DNA from: Myxocyprinus asiaticus
Lineage: Eukaryota > Chordata > Actinopteri > Cypriniformes > Catostomidae
Length of the DNA: 64,000 nt
NCBI RefSeq assembly: GCF_019703515.2
Contig: NC_059372.1
Span: forward strand, 14,273,992 to 14,337,991
Direction of reading: 5' to 3'
Shown: positions 1 to 10,801 of the stretch, piece by piece
Layout: each line of letters starts with the position of its first letter
Position numbering within the stretch: the first letter of the stretch is position 1
Notes under the pieces: model-generated
The model's input: only the letters and a program-made list of their open reading frames with translations
What the model was told of the DNA's origin: nothing
The model's database searches: none
Program-made: the position numbers and the translations under genes

Positions 1-139
1 AAATCAAAGTTGAAGTTTTATCTTTTTGAATTAGCTTTTAAGTCTGAGTAATTAATACATTTTTAAGTGAGAGAAGACATTTTCAATGGTGTTGTAAAGG
101 TATGTCTCTGATGTTCTGTTGTTTTCTTTTTATTGTTTG

Positions 140-222
140 TTCCACAAAAATTGTGAAGCACTTTGGATAAAGTAAACGTTTAAAAAGTGCTATATTAATA
201 AAGATGAGTTGAGTTGAGATAT
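140..222 (+). repeat. 3' tail of a truncated LINE-like retroelement
   Basis: The stretch has a short 3' signature (AAGCACTTTGGATAAA, then a GTGCTATATTAATAAAG-like block) followed by a few TGAGT repeats. That arrangement of a conserved tail, an AATAAA-like motif and a short tandem repeat is characteristic of 3' ends of fish LINEs or SINEs. No coding part is visible upstream inside the window, so the copy is 5'-truncated or continues left of it. The family is not assigned. Confidence 0.4.
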
Positions 223-329
223 AATAACAGCTAAACAGTACTCATAATATTACTCAAACATGTTCTGTTTGCATTCAAGGCATAATTTAAAGTTTTAGAG
301 ATCATATTGATTTTATCTTGACTTTATTT

Positions 330-492
330 ACATATGTGCCCTTGTGGTAATCCAAAAGTAATGAAAAGTAATGTGATTACATTACTTCCATATAGCTGTA
401 ATTGGAATATATTGCTGATAAAATTTATTGTTAAGTAATCAGTAATCTGTAACTGATTACATAAAAAAAGTAACCCTCCCAACCCTGGTTTC
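330..492 (-). repeat. Interspersed repeat with AACCCTCCCAACCCTGG end
   Basis: Read on the minus strand this begins CCAGGGTTGGGAGGGTTACT and continues with GTAATC/ATTACA-rich sequence. I recognise this type of sequence as a common non-autonomous repeat in cyprinid genomes. The second end is not clear, so the copy may be partial. No coding capacity is seen. Confidence 0.5.
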
Positions 493-519
493 AGATATAA
501 GCTTGATGCTGACATAACC

Positions 520-662
520 CTGCTGAAAAGACCATCTTAAACCAGCATGAATTTCCAGGCTGGTTTATGCTGGTTCATGCTAGTCTAGCTGGTGGTCCAG
601 TATGGTCTTTCTGGTGAAGCTGGTTGACAAAGGAAGTCTTTATGGTTAAGCAAACCCGGTCT
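520..662. repeat. CTGGTT/AACCAG-rich repeat
   Basis: Contains many short GCTGGTT and AACCAGC words in both orientations (for example AAACCAGCATGA, GGCTGGTTTATGCTGGTT, GAAGCTGGTTGAC). This kind of self-complementary CTGGTT repeat is widespread in zebrafish-like genomes. Similar words resume at about 872-900 (GGTTCAGCTAGTTAAG), which suggests that the MITE at 663-865 inserted inside it. Confidence 0.55.
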
Positions 663-865
663 CATGACAAGTCATAATAATATTATGAGATAGCAAAATT
701 TTAAGAAACCGTTCGAGTTGGCTTCTACAAAAAGATTGACTTTTACTCCGATAGATAATAACAAATGAACGTTTAACCCCTAACCCAAACCCTAATCCCA
801 ACAAGCGATGTCATACGATACCTTACAATTTCACCATCTCATACAAGTTATTATGAGTTGTCATG
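663..865. mobile_element. Short MITE with about 29-bp inverted termini
   Basis: The left end (663-691, CATGACAAGTCATAATAATA...) and right end (836-865, ending AGTTATTATGAGTTGTCATG) are imperfect inverted repeats of each other. The 200-bp unit has no coding capacity, as expected of a miniature inverted-repeat transposable element. A target duplication could not be defined. The interior holds a few AACCCTAA-like words at about 775-800 that are probably part of the element. Confidence 0.6.
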
Positions 866-929
866 GCACTATGTTGGTTCAGCTAGTTAAGAAGGCTTGT
901 CGTTGTTATTCTAAAGAGATATTTATATT

Positions 930-3900
930 ATATATAAGAGATTGATCATCATGATGGTGCCGCGGATGGCTGCCTCGGTGTGGAGCTCCTCAGTTCTTTT
1001 GTTTTTTTGTCCTGTGTTTAGTAATCTTTTCCCAGTCAGTTTTAACAGAGACGAACTGCTGAACATTCGACATCATGTACCAGACAATCTTTTCCCGGTT
1101 TTCGAATATTCAGACGTTTTGCTAGACATTTTAGTTGGAGGCGCAGCTCTGCTGTTCAAGAGACGCAGGCGAGGGAGACGAGCCTGTGCGCTGGTCAAAC
1201 TCCGTCAGCACAGATTTCGAACAGCGCTACCGAGTATTCACTTAGCGAATCTCTGCTCTCTTCCTAACAAAATGGACTAACTACATCTCCTCACCCGCAC
1301 AAACAAGGACTTTTCAACCTCTGCTGCCTTGTGCTTCACAGAAACCTGGCTGAGTGAAGCCATTCCAGACAGTGCGTTACATCTTCCGGGCTTCCAGCTG
1401 TTCAGAGCAGATCGCATCGTGGAGTTAACGGGGAAAACGAGAGGCGGTGGAACATGCTTTTATTTCAATGAAAGTTGGTGTACAGATGTAACAACATTAA
1501 AGAGGATGTGCTGTCCTAATTTTGAAGCGCTCTTTATTAACTGTAAGCCTTTCTACTCGCCGCGGTAGTTTTCCTCGTTTATTCTGGCGAGTCTGTATAT
1601 CGCACCAAACGCATTTTTGAACACAGCGCTGCAACAGCTGGCTTATCAAATCACAGACATGGAACAACAAGACCTGGACTCAGTTGTTATTATTCTTGGG
1701 GATTTTAACAAAACAAATCTCACATGTGAACTGCCCAAATACAAACAGCACATCACATGCCCTACCAGAGACAGGGACATACTGGATCATTGTTACACAA
1801 CAATAAAGTATGCATATCGCTCTGTCCCTAGAGCAGCTTTGGGACTCTCTAATCACTGTCTGGTTTATCTTCTTCCAACCTACAGGCAGAAATTAAAATC
1901 AACCAAGCCAGTAGTAAGGACTGTAAAGAGATGGACCAATGAAGCAGAGCAGGAACTACTAGCTTGCTTCGATTGCATGGATTGGAGTGTTTTTGAGGCT
2001 GCAGCCACAGACCTGGACGAGCTCACAGATACTGTTACATCATATATCAGTTTCTGTGAGGATATGTGCATTCCTACTAGGACTTATTTAAAGTTCAACA
2101 ATGACAAACCGTGGTTACATCAGAGCTCAGGCAGCTTCATCAGGCCAAAGAGGATGCTTACAAGGGTGGGGATAATGTCTTGTACAATCAGGCCAGGAAC
2201 ACACTGAACAGGGAAATCAGAATGGCTAAAAGAAGATACTCTGAGAAGCTGAAAAACAAGTTTTCAGCTAACAACCCTGCATCAGTGTGGAGTGGCATGA
2301 AACAACTCACAGATTACAGGACTCCTACCCCCAACCCTGTAGGGAACCAACAACTGACTGATGACCTGAATGTGTTCTACTGCAGATTTGAAAGGCCCAA
2401 TCTCACACACCACACCCACTCTGACCTCACACAAACACCAACACCTCCTGCAACCCCCCTCCTGCTGCTCAACCTGCACTTAAGATCTGTGAAGATGATG
2501 TGAGCCACGTCTTTCGGAAACAAAAGACGAGGAAGGCTTCAGGACCAGGTGGCATCTCACCAGCGTGTCTTCGATCCTGTGCTAACCAGCTGGCCCCCAT
2601 CTTCACACAGATCTTCAACAGATCACTGGAGCAGTGTGATGTCCCATTCTGCTTCAAACGCTCAATCATTATTCCTGTCCCAAAGAAATCAAAAATCACA
2701 GGACTTAATGACTACAGACCTGTCGCCCTGATGTCTGTGGTCATGAAATCGTTTGAGAAACTGGTGTTGGCCCACCTGAAGAACATCACTGGACCCTTTC
2801 TAGATCCCCTTCAATTTGCTTATCGAGCAAACAGGTCTGTGGATGATGCAGTCAACATAGTATTGCATCATATCCTGCAACAGCTGGACAGACCAGGGAC
2901 ATATGCAAGGATGCTTTCTGTGGACTTCAGTTCAGCTTTCAACAACATCATCCCAGCTATACTCCAGAATAAATTACATCAACTCTCTGTTCCCATGTCT
3001 ATCTGTCAGTGGATTACCAGCTTTCTGACGGACAGGCAGCAGCTTGTGAGACAGGGGAAACTCACTTCTAGCACCTGTACAATCAGCACTGGTGTACCCC
3101 AGTGATGTGTGCTCTCCCCACTACTCTTCTCCCTCTACACCAATGACTGCATCGCCAAGGACCCTTCTGTCAAGCTCCTTATGTTTGCAGATGACACCAC
3201 TGTCATCAGCCTCATCCGAGATGATGATGAGTCTGCATACAGAAGGGAGGTTTAACAGCTGGCTGTCTGGTGCAGTCAAAACAACCTTGAGCTGAACACG
3301 CTCAAAACGGTGGAGATCATTGTGGACTTTAGGAGAAACACCCCAACACTGACCCCCCTCACCATTCTAAACATCACTGTGACAGCAGTGGAGTCATTCA
3401 GGTTCCTGGGCACTACCATCTCACGGGACCTGATGTGGGAGACCCATATCGACTCCATTGTGAAAAAGGCCCAGCAGAGGTTGTACTTCCTTCACCAGCT
3501 GAGGAAATTCAACCTGCCACAGGCGCTGCTGATACAGTTTTACTCAGCAGTCATTGAGTCTGTCCTCTGCACTTCAATAACTGTCTGGTTTGGTTCAGCT
3601 ACAAAATCAGACATCAGAAGACTACAAAAGGACAGTTCAGACTGCTGAGAGGATTGTTGGTTGCCCCCTGCCCCCACCCCCTTCAAGAACTATACACTTC
3701 CAGAGTGAGGAAAAAGGCTGGAAAAATCACTCTGGACCCCACTCACCCTGCCCAGTACCTTTTTGAACTGTTGCCTTCTGGCCGATGCTTCAGAGCTCTG
3801 AGCACCAGAACCGTCAGGCACAGGAACAGTTTTTTCCCTCAGGCTATCATCTCATGAACAGTTAAATTACCCCACTGAGCAATAACTATGTGCAATACAC

Positions 3901-4229
3901 AGATTAGTCTTTCTTATATTTATCCAACACATCCAACCTCTTCTGCCATTTATTCCTCTGAAAAAAAAAAAAACATTTGCACTATACATAACAGATTTGT
4001 ATTTGCACTGTACATTACAGATTGTATTAGATTTTCACTACCCATGTGTATGTGTGTATGTATGTATGTTTGTGTCTGTACATATGTGTATAATTAGTTT
4101 TATTTTTTATTATTATTTATGTCTTGCTGCTGTTTTTGTATTGTTGTACACTGGAAGCTCCTGTCACCAAGACAAATTCCTTGTATGTGTAAGCATACTT
4201 GGCAATAGATTCTGATTCTGATTCTGATA
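930..4229 (+). mobile_element. L2/CR1-group non-LTR retrotransposon (LINE), inactive
   Basis: About 3.3 kb spanning an apurinic-type endonuclease region, a reverse transcriptase and a 3' UTR that ends at 4199-4229 in TTGGCAATAGATTCTGATTC with ATTCTG repeats, a tail typical of fish L2/CR1-like LINEs. The order of domains and the tail define a near full-length element. The 5' boundary is approximate because no target duplication could be recognised. The 3' UTR holds an A-run (3961-3973) and TATG/TGTG-rich sequence (4040-4090). Clade assignment rests on remembered similarity of the protein and is not tested. Confidence 0.88.
942..3857 (+). pseudogene. LINE endonuclease-reverse transcriptase pseudogene
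   Basis: This would encode the endonuclease/reverse transcriptase that nicks target DNA and copies the element RNA. Endonuclease motifs are visible: CFTETWL (about 1332), GGG (about 1449) and LGDFN (about 1698); the usual SDH motif reads SNH. The RT part includes RKASGPGGISPA, LNDYRPVAL and DPLQFAYR (2500-2830), SVDFSSAF (about 2920) and FADDTT (about 3187), the RT active site. The frame is broken by in-frame stops at 1278-1280, 1566-1568, 3103-3105 (directly after GVPQ) and 3253-3255, and by frame changes near 2110, 2500 and 3640. The last segment (3654-3857) contains the conserved C-terminal words SRVRKKAGKI and LLPSGR. It cannot make a full protein. Confidence 0.88.
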
Positions 4230-4690
4230 TATTTTTAAAGGAGTCATATAATCTTTCGAGCTCTACAACTTTATGGTCTTCTGATATTCACAACTCCTTG
4301 CAATATGTAAAGTAGTCTATTAGTATGCGCATGTTGCCTCATTACTGATTGTGGGGGACATAATGACAAAATCAACAGGAGATTACCCTATTAAGCCATG
4401 TAGTTCTGCTTAATAACTGTGAATCTGATTCAGCCAGAGCTGTGCAGAAATGCTGGGATGTGCCTACGCCTGTTTCCACCCACTATAGTATACGCTGCTA
4501 CAATGAGAGGCGTTTGGCATAGCAGTGTGAAGAAATACATCTAATTAAAATCAAATACATTATCAAGATCTGTGATGACAAGACAGCCACAGTCATTTAC
4601 CTGAGACACATGTTTTGATCAACATCCTGACCCCAATTTATTGTTAATGTAATTTTTTACATAGAGTGTTTGTGTGTGTGTATTCTTGTC
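4230..4690. other. Unassigned sequence between LINE and foldback element
   Basis: AT-rich sequence with no ORF or clear repeat boundary. The segment starts with an AAGGAGTCATATAATC word that resembles the edge of another interspersed repeat, but I could not find its partner end. Confidence 0.3.
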
Positions 4691-5314
4691 AAAGGATAGT
4701 TAACCCAAAAATTTAAATTATCTCATCATTTACTCACCCTCATGGCATCCCGGATGTATATGACTTTCTTTCTTCTGCAGAACACAAACAAAGATTTTTA
4801 GAAGAATCTCTCAGCTCTGTAAGTCAATGTAAGTGAATGGTAACCAAAATTTTGAAGCTCAAAACTGCACAGAAAGGTAGCATAAAAGTAATCCATATGA
4901 CCCCAGTGGGTAAATCTATATCTTCAGAAGCGATATGATAGGTGTGGGTGAGAAACATATCAAAATTTATGTCCTTTTATTTACAATAAATTCTCCTCCC
5001 TGCCCAGTAGGTGGCGATATACACGAAGAATGCAAATTGCCCTAATATATCATATCATATAGCTTCTGAAGATATGCATAGATTTAACCACTGGTGTCAT
5101 ATGGATTACTTTTATGCTGCCTTTATGTGATCTTTGGGGCTTCAAAAAAATTTTCACCTTATACTTGCATTGTGAGAACCTACAGAGCTGAGATATTCTT
5201 CTAAAAATCTTTGTTTGTGTTCAGCAGAAGAAAGAAAGTCATACATATCTGGGATGGCATTAGGGTGTTTAAATAATGAGAGAATTTTCATTTTGGGGTA
5301 AACTATCCCTTTAA
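4691..5314. mobile_element. Foldback (palindromic) element, copy 1
   Basis: Starts AAAGGATAGTTAACCCAAAA and ends GGGGTAAACTATCCCTTTAA, which are inverted repeats. The arms continue inward: a CATTTACTCACCCTCATG/GTATATGACTTTCTTTCTTC block on the left is mirrored on the right as GAAAGAAAGTCATACATATC. The unit is non-coding. The right end abuts TTAA; the left TTAA has decayed to TCAA. Other copies are at 15400-17149, 30451-30545, 31404-31617, 32615-32864, 36901-36942, 37630-37847 and 54013-54043. TTAA targets are typical of piggyBac and Kolobok superfamilies. Confidence 0.85.
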
Positions 5315-5344
5315 GTCTCGTGAGCTCTGAACTTGTAACCCTGA

Positions 5345-5500
5345 GCAATACAATTTTCCTTTGGGTATTTGTGAAAATTACTCTTTGGTGTGTGTGTTGT
5401 TGCTGCAACGTTCACAAAAATGACTCTTTGCTGTGTATGTGTGTGTGTGTCATTGTAGGAATTTTTGTGAAAATGACTTTTCGCTGTGCGTGTCAGTGTG
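5345..5500. repeat. Three diverged tandem units of about 50 bp
   Basis: A motif like TTTGTGAAAATTACTCTTTG followed by a TGTG-rich stretch occurs near 5368, again near 5411 (ACAAAAATGACTCTTTGCTG) and near 5465 (GTGAAAATGACTTTTCGCTG). Spacing is roughly 43-54 bp. This looks like an old local tandem duplication. It has no coding potential that I can support. Confidence 0.45.
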
Positions 5501-5514
5501 AAAGCTGAAATGTG

Positions 5515-6930
5515 TAAATGACTCGGCTGTGAATATGCCATGCTTAATTGTTTTTTCCATTTTGATCCTATTTGATTGTATGTTAGATAATGTTTATGTG
5601 ATATGGATGGCAATTTTGTGTTGAAGGCTCGTCCATCTGTGTGGTTCGATCTTTTTGTTGCCGGCGTTGTTTCTGCTAGCACCGCAAGCTGACCCTGCCC
5701 GCCACTCTCTCCCACGCACTTGATGTGCGAGAATGCAGCACTGCTGCGAGTTCCCTCCACCCCCTGTCAGTCAGATGCCCTTCAAGCAAGGGCAAAAACA
5801 ATAATATACACTTCAATGCGATATGTGCTGCCACACACAAAAACATGCACACGCCGGTGGCAATTACTGAGTCTCTGTGCTCATCTGTGAGAACAGAACA
5901 GAGAAATGGAATCGCATTTTGTGTTGTGATAAACTAACTGAAGGTCCCCACAAGGCATCACATGGAAGCATTTTCATGATGTTTGTTCTCTGTCGAGCAT
6001 GAGGGTCTGTCATCCTGATCAGATGGGTGCAGAAGGGTCATTTAGCCATGTAAACAAAGTTAAGGGCTCAGAAATGGTAAGACAAATGTGAACAGTCCAG
6101 AGGGATCACTGACAATTGCCATTGTACTTGCAGAATGCAGAAGATTTTCCATACAATAAAACCAGCAATGACCAGGGACTGTCAAGCTTTAAAAGGAAAC
6201 TATATAAAGAAGTCCATATGACCAGTGTTGCATATTGATTTTACTACCTGTCAGTCTTGACTTTCAAAGAACTGTACAAAATAGCACTAGCAAATCATCT
6301 GATTGCACGTTTACTATGTTTACTAATGTATAATGAAAGGAGGGTAAATTGGTACATAATACACTTACAATCTGAATAACATCAAAACATGTAATATGTA
6401 ATATTAAGTAATCAAAAAGTAATCAGATTAGGTTGCTTAAAAATTGTTATGTCAACGGTCAAAGACTAAAATGTTAACCTAATGTTAACATGCTCTGACA
6501 TGTGAAGTGTGTGTACTGTACTGGATGTGTGCCTGTATTCAAGCTGCCAAAAAACAACTGTTGCTACACAAAGATGGTCCATTCAGAAAGCAGATAGCCC
6601 TCAGTTCGACATGAGACCAGAGGATCTGCCCCAGACATTTGCCCATTCACACTGCTCATAGTCTTTACATGCGTTGTGTTGGGACCCGGCTTACAACAGT
6701 TGCCTTCTTAATGAAAGAACACACTGTAATTGAGAAACCCAATGTCACCCAGACACAATGACAAACACATCAGAGAATTTCTGCAAACCCTCCATATGTG
6801 TATCTGTATGATACATAATCCACAATAAGGTTATTGTAGGGGTTAAACTGATCTTTAATGTAGACAAATCAATAAAGGTTTATACAATCTCTAAGAAGAG
6901 TGCCAGAGACAGAATTTTACAGAATGCATC
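5515..6930. other. Unassigned non-coding sequence
   Basis: I see no gene, RNA gene or clear transposon boundary. The part at 5610-5800 is somewhat richer in G+C and CpG (GCCGGCGTTG, CCCACGCAC) than its neighbours but shows no splice-flanked ORF. Short reading frames here look random. Confidence 0.4.
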
Positions 6931-6931
6931 T

Positions 6932-7200
6932 TAAAGGTGGAGTAAGGAATTCCTGAGAAAGACTGTTGATATTTGAACTCAACAACCAAACAAACACACC
7001 CCTCCCTTCAGTGCTCCTTCAGAAGCTCCGCCCTCCAAATTCATGCACACGCAATAGTGTTGTGTGGATCGTTATGATCCACTTTTATTATTTTCCCTAT
7101 TTACAGAGCCAGGGCTGAGTACAAACACCAGGTTTTTTTTTTTTTTTTTTTCAGCACACACACAGAACGGACAGCTAGCAGACCGTGAAGAGATATTCAC
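6932..7200. repeat. Interspersed repeat starting AAAGGTGGAGTAAGG
   Basis: The block AAAGGTGGAGTAAGGAATTC, then TGTTGATATTTGAACTCAAC, CAGTGCTCCTTCAGAAGCTC and CGCCCTCCAAATTCATGC resembles a repeat I know from many fish genomes (a non-autonomous DNA element). A T-run of about 20 bp (7133-7152) lies inside it. The right terminus is not defined, so the end given is approximate. Confidence 0.5.
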
Positions 7201-7557
7201 GGAATTTGACAGAAAGTGTATTGGATTAAAATGACTTACTCATCTTTAAGTACACTTATAAAAGCATTTTAACATCCATCTGCTTATTTCATCAGAGTTA
7301 TTTCTAGATCAAAACAGCATAAGATCAAATCTGCTAATATCTCACTGACCTGATACAGTGCAGAAATGAATAACTGTGAATTTGAAAACAGCTATTTACT
7401 CTAAAGTAAATATTCTCTTGCCATTAAAAATGGATTGCAAGAACTTTGTCACTTTTAAGGTGCTTTAACCCATAGTTAAGGCAAATCACAAACTGGATGT
7501 TTTTATTATGTCAGTATTTTTCTCCTAGATAGGAATTGTATGGAGGTCAAACAGAGA
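7201..7557. other. Unassigned non-coding sequence
   Basis: Ordinary AT-rich sequence with no ORF or repeat boundary recognised, running up to the target duplication of the hAT element. Confidence 0.35.
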
Positions 7558-7663
7558 CATTTGCTTAGGGTGACCAGATTCATGCTTGTGGAAAACGGGA
7601 AATTGACATATCATTACCTAGGTGCAGATCAATGCGAAGTAGATGGTGCATCTGTTACTGTTG

Positions 7664-8035
7664 TCACCTTGTACTTTTCGCTGGTAGCAATTTTTCTGAG
7701 TGTGCGCTTGAGTTTAAGAGTTTATCGTAAAATGCATAGCAGTCCAGTTCAAAATTAATACGTATGAAAAGCATTGCCTTCATGACTATTACACTGAGTT
7801 GAGATTTATCCGGTGTCCATGCTGCATTCATTAATGAGAACACATGCTCCACAGAGGCAGATGTCCCAGGCAGGCATAAAACAAACTCCACGACCTTGGC
7901 TAAGACTCCGATGTTGATGGTCTTGCTCTCCAGCTTACAAAAAACTTCTGTCCATCTCTCAGACACTGCCATCTTGTTCACGTTCCACTCAGTAATATGA
8001 TGAGTGACAATGATTCCCTGTCTGTCACTCACTTG
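7664..8035 (-). pseudogene. hAT transposase, C-terminal dimerisation fragment
   Basis: The minus-strand frame from about 8035 down to 7664 reads MAVSERWTEVFCKL, LPGTSASVEHVFSLMN, then KSQLSVIVMKAMLFIRINF. The motif around SASVEHVFSLMN is the conserved hAT C-terminal dimerisation region, where SxxxERxFS is usual; here the Glu-Arg pair reads Glu-His. The first residues of the open frame (8036-8194) come from the inserted DIRS terminal repeat and do not belong to the transposase. The end of the protein at 7664 lies 98 bp from the left terminus, as expected for a compact hAT element. Confidence 0.82.
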
Positions 8036-8201
8036 ACATTGTGTTGGTGTAGTGACACTAGGGGTTCGATCTTGAGAGCCCCAATCACCTTTGCTTAAAA
8101 TGGAACAGGCCAATGAAAATTGGCGAGTGGAATTTGCATGCCACTCTCCGCCCCGGACATACGGGTATAAAAGGAGATGGCGTGCATCACTCATTCAGAT
8201 T
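8036..8201 (+). repeat. Left inverted terminal repeat of the DIRS-like element
   Basis: About 166 bp matching the reverse complement of 10802-10974 at roughly 94 percent by eye (about ten mismatches). It contains a TATA-like TATAAAAGG at 8165-8173, a plausible promoter for the element RNA. The right copy has the same motif on the opposite strand. Confidence 0.88.
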
Positions 8202-8418
8202 TTTTCTTCAGAGCCGAATGCTTGTGTGTTCGTCCTCTCACCTCTTGCTACGCTGCTGGATTTTCTACGCCGCATATCAGCGGTCACCCTCACATGATCG
8301 AGTGTGGTGCTTCTCCTGGGCGCTTCGGCAGCCCGAGTCTGCAGGTACTAAAAGAACATATTCAAAAGAGTATATTTTCTTTAAAAGATCTCGCGCAAAG
8401 CTTGCCATCTTTTTAAAG

Positions 8419-9790
8419 ATGTCCTTCCACATTTGCGCTACTGGATGTGGCCGTTATCTCTCTCCTCCGGATACCCATGAAATCTGCCTCGAGTGTCTGG
8501 GGTGCCAGCACGCCGAGGCGGCTTTCGTGGAAGGTTTGTGTTCCCATTGCGAGAACATGCCCATTAGAACGTTGCGGTCATGGCTCACTTCCTTCTTCAT
8601 GAAGCAAGGAGCCACCGCGGCTGCTCCCCGGTCCATCCTGGGGTGATGCTCAGCTGGCCAGGTTGGCAAGCACCGCGGGCGATCTGAATGTGGACATGGG
8701 AGCATTTCCACCAGCTCAGCCCCCACAGACCTCCCATCCCTCAGCATGCTCGTTCTGTCCGGACGAGCTGTCAAGCGATGCAGGCGGTCTGCCTCAGGGT
8801 GGGTTTAATGTGTCGTTCGCGGCTCACGACGAGGATGAGCTTTCGGTCACGGCATTGGAGGGTGGGCTTCTGCTATCGGAAGTGGACAAATCTTCTGAGC
8901 TCCCGCCCATGGGCGGTAGAGCACAGGATGAGGCGGATGCTGAGATGGCAGCCATGCTTGCCCGGGCGGCTGCGAACATCGGGATGAAGTGGAACCTTCT
9001 ACCCTGCCCTTAGCGTTTGCAGCTGGATGATTAGTTTCTGGGCTCGGGGCATAACTTACGGCCGCGCCCCGCCCCAGTGTCTTTCTTCCCGGAAGTGCAC
9101 GAGGAGCTAACAAAGTCATAGAAGGCACCTTTTACTGCTCATACACGCTTCGCGGGCACGTCCACTCTGACTACCCTCGACGGCGGAGCGGCTAATGGAT
9201 ATGTTGGGCTTCCCCAGGTACAGCATGCCACAGCGGTGAATTTATGCCCGCAGGGCGCAGCCACCTGGCGCGACCGACCAAGGCCCCCTTCCAAGGCCTG
9301 TAAGTTCTCTTCCTCTTTAATGACGAAGGCTTATAAGGCCGCGGGTCATACCGCTTCCACCCTGAACGCCATGGCCACCCTGCAGGTCCACCAGGTCAAG
9401 GCGCTGAAAGATCTGCACGAGGGTAGGACCGACCCAGGGCTGATGCAGGAACTGTGCACGGTGCGTGCCCTGGGCCAGACGATGTCCACTCTTGTGGTCC
9501 AACAGCGGCACCTGTGGCTCAACATTGTGGAGATGCATAAAGCCGAGAAAGTCCTGTTTTTTGATGCGCCCATCTCCCAAGGGGGGCTTTTTGGCGACAC
9601 CGTCAAGGATTTTGCCCATCAGTTCTCGACGGTGAAGAAGCAGACCGAGGCAATTAAAACACATCCTGCCACGGTGCGACCCATACACCTTCAGGCCACC
9701 GAGGTCCCGCACCCCGTCTGCTTCTCGCCAGAGCAGTTCCCCTGTGGTGCTGGCCCCGGCTCCTGTACCATCAGAGCCCACCGCTGGCCT
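8419..9790 (+). pseudogene. DIRS-like Gag pseudogene
   Basis: Gag would package the element RNA. From ATG at 8419 the text reads MSFHICATGCGRYLS, then ECLGCQHAEAAFVEG and CSHCENM: a Cys/His-rich N-terminus like that of fish DIRS Gag proteins. A stop at 8644-8646 is followed by a frame change into 8663-9013, ending at another stop at 9011-9013, and the same frame continues at 9236-9838. The C-terminal part has LQVHQVKALKDLHEG, STLVVQQRHLWL and GGLFGDTVKDFAHQFS, which I recognise as the conserved end of this Gag. At least two stops and one frameshift make it non-functional. Confidence 0.8.
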
Positions 9791-9799
9791 TCAGCCCTT

Positions 9800-10660
9800 G
9801 GTCGGACCTTGCGTTTATATGGGCAGGTGTTCCCCTAGAGCAGGTCTCAAGGCGCATTGTGGTTACGACGGACACCTCGAACTCGGGCTGGGGCGCCGTG
9901 TGCAATGGGCAGGCAGTGTCGGGGCGTGAACAGGGCCCTGACTCCAGTGGCACATCAACTGCTTGAAGTTATTCTTGCAGTATTGCTTGCCCTGAGGAGG
10001 CTTTGGCCGTTGATTCAGGGCAAGCATGTGTTGGTCTGAACTGACAACACAGCGACCGTAGTGTACATAAACCTTCAAGGCGGCGTACGCTCGCGTCGCA
10101 TGTCGCAATTTGCCCGCTGCCTCTTCCTTTGGAGTCAGCAGACCTTGAAGTCTCTGCGAGCCACTTACCTTCCTGGCATCCTCAACCATGCAGCAGATGC
10201 GCTCTCACGGCAGGTAATGCTCCGCAGGGAGTGGAGACTCCACCCCCATGTAGTCCAGCTGATTTGGGAGAGATTCGGGGAGGCACAGGTAGACCTGTTT
10301 GCCTCTCAAGACTCCTCTCACTGCCCCCTGTGGTACTCCCTGTCCGAGGCTCCCCTCAGCACAGATGCCTTGGCAAACAGCTGGCCTCGGGGGCTAAGCA
10401 AGTATGTGTTTCCTCCTGTGAGCCTCATTGCACAGACTCTGTGCAAAGTCAGGGATGACGAGCAGCAAGTCCTGTTCGTTGCGCCGTACTGGCCCAACCG
10501 GACTTGGTTCTCAGATCTGATGCTCCTGACAGTAGCACCTCCCTGGCACATTCCCCTGAGGCAGGACCTTCTCACTCAGGGGCAAGGCATGCTCCAGCAC
10601 CCATGGCCGGACCTCTGGAATCTCCACGTCTGGCTCCTGGACGGGACGCGGAAGACCTAG
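9800..10660 (+). pseudogene. DIRS-like RNase H and C-terminal polymerase fragment
   Basis: Immediately after Gag the text is already RNase H: VVTTDTSNSGWGAV (about 9859-9900, first catalytic Asp), QGKHVLV, a TGA at 10037-10039, TDNTAT, then INLQGGVRSRRMSQ and HAADALSRQ (last conserved Asp). The long segment 10061-10660 continues with EAQVDLFASQDSSHCPLWYS and VAPYWPNRTWFSDL, typical of the end of DIRS RT/RNase H proteins. Frame changes occur near 9925-9990; in the frame that reads WHINCL the usual Glu codon reads Lys. The polymerase fingers and palm, including the Asp-Asp active site, are missing between about 9790 and 9830. No methyltransferase or recombinase follows. Confidence 0.85.
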
Positions 10661-10692
10661 CAGGTGTGACAGACAGGGAACATCTTGGTTAC

Positions 10693-10745
10693 TGATGTAA
10701 CCTCTGTTCCCTGATGGAGGGAATGAGACATTGTGTCTCTCGTGC
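10693..10745 (+). repeat. Internal complementary region of the DIRS-like element
   Basis: GATGTAACCTCTGTTCCCTG and the following GAGGGAATGAGACATTGTGT are complementary to the extreme right end at 10962-11004. In DIRS elements such a region templates completion of the circular intermediate. Its survival beside two terminal repeats shows that the structural ends are complete although the coding core is not. Confidence 0.7.
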
Positions 10746-10801
10746 CGTGGCGCTGAACTGGCCACTGACATGGCCAGGACTCTCTATCAGCTCCTCAGCA
10801 T

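Noticed and set aside
775..800. AACCCTAA-like words here and at 30008-30040, suggestive of telomere repeats
   Set aside because: They are few, irregular and part of recognised interspersed repeats; no TTAGGG array exists.
8847..9781. Long open frames on the minus strand across the DIRS Gag region
   Set aside because: They are shadows of the G+C-rich plus-strand Gag text, which has family motifs while the minus frames do not.
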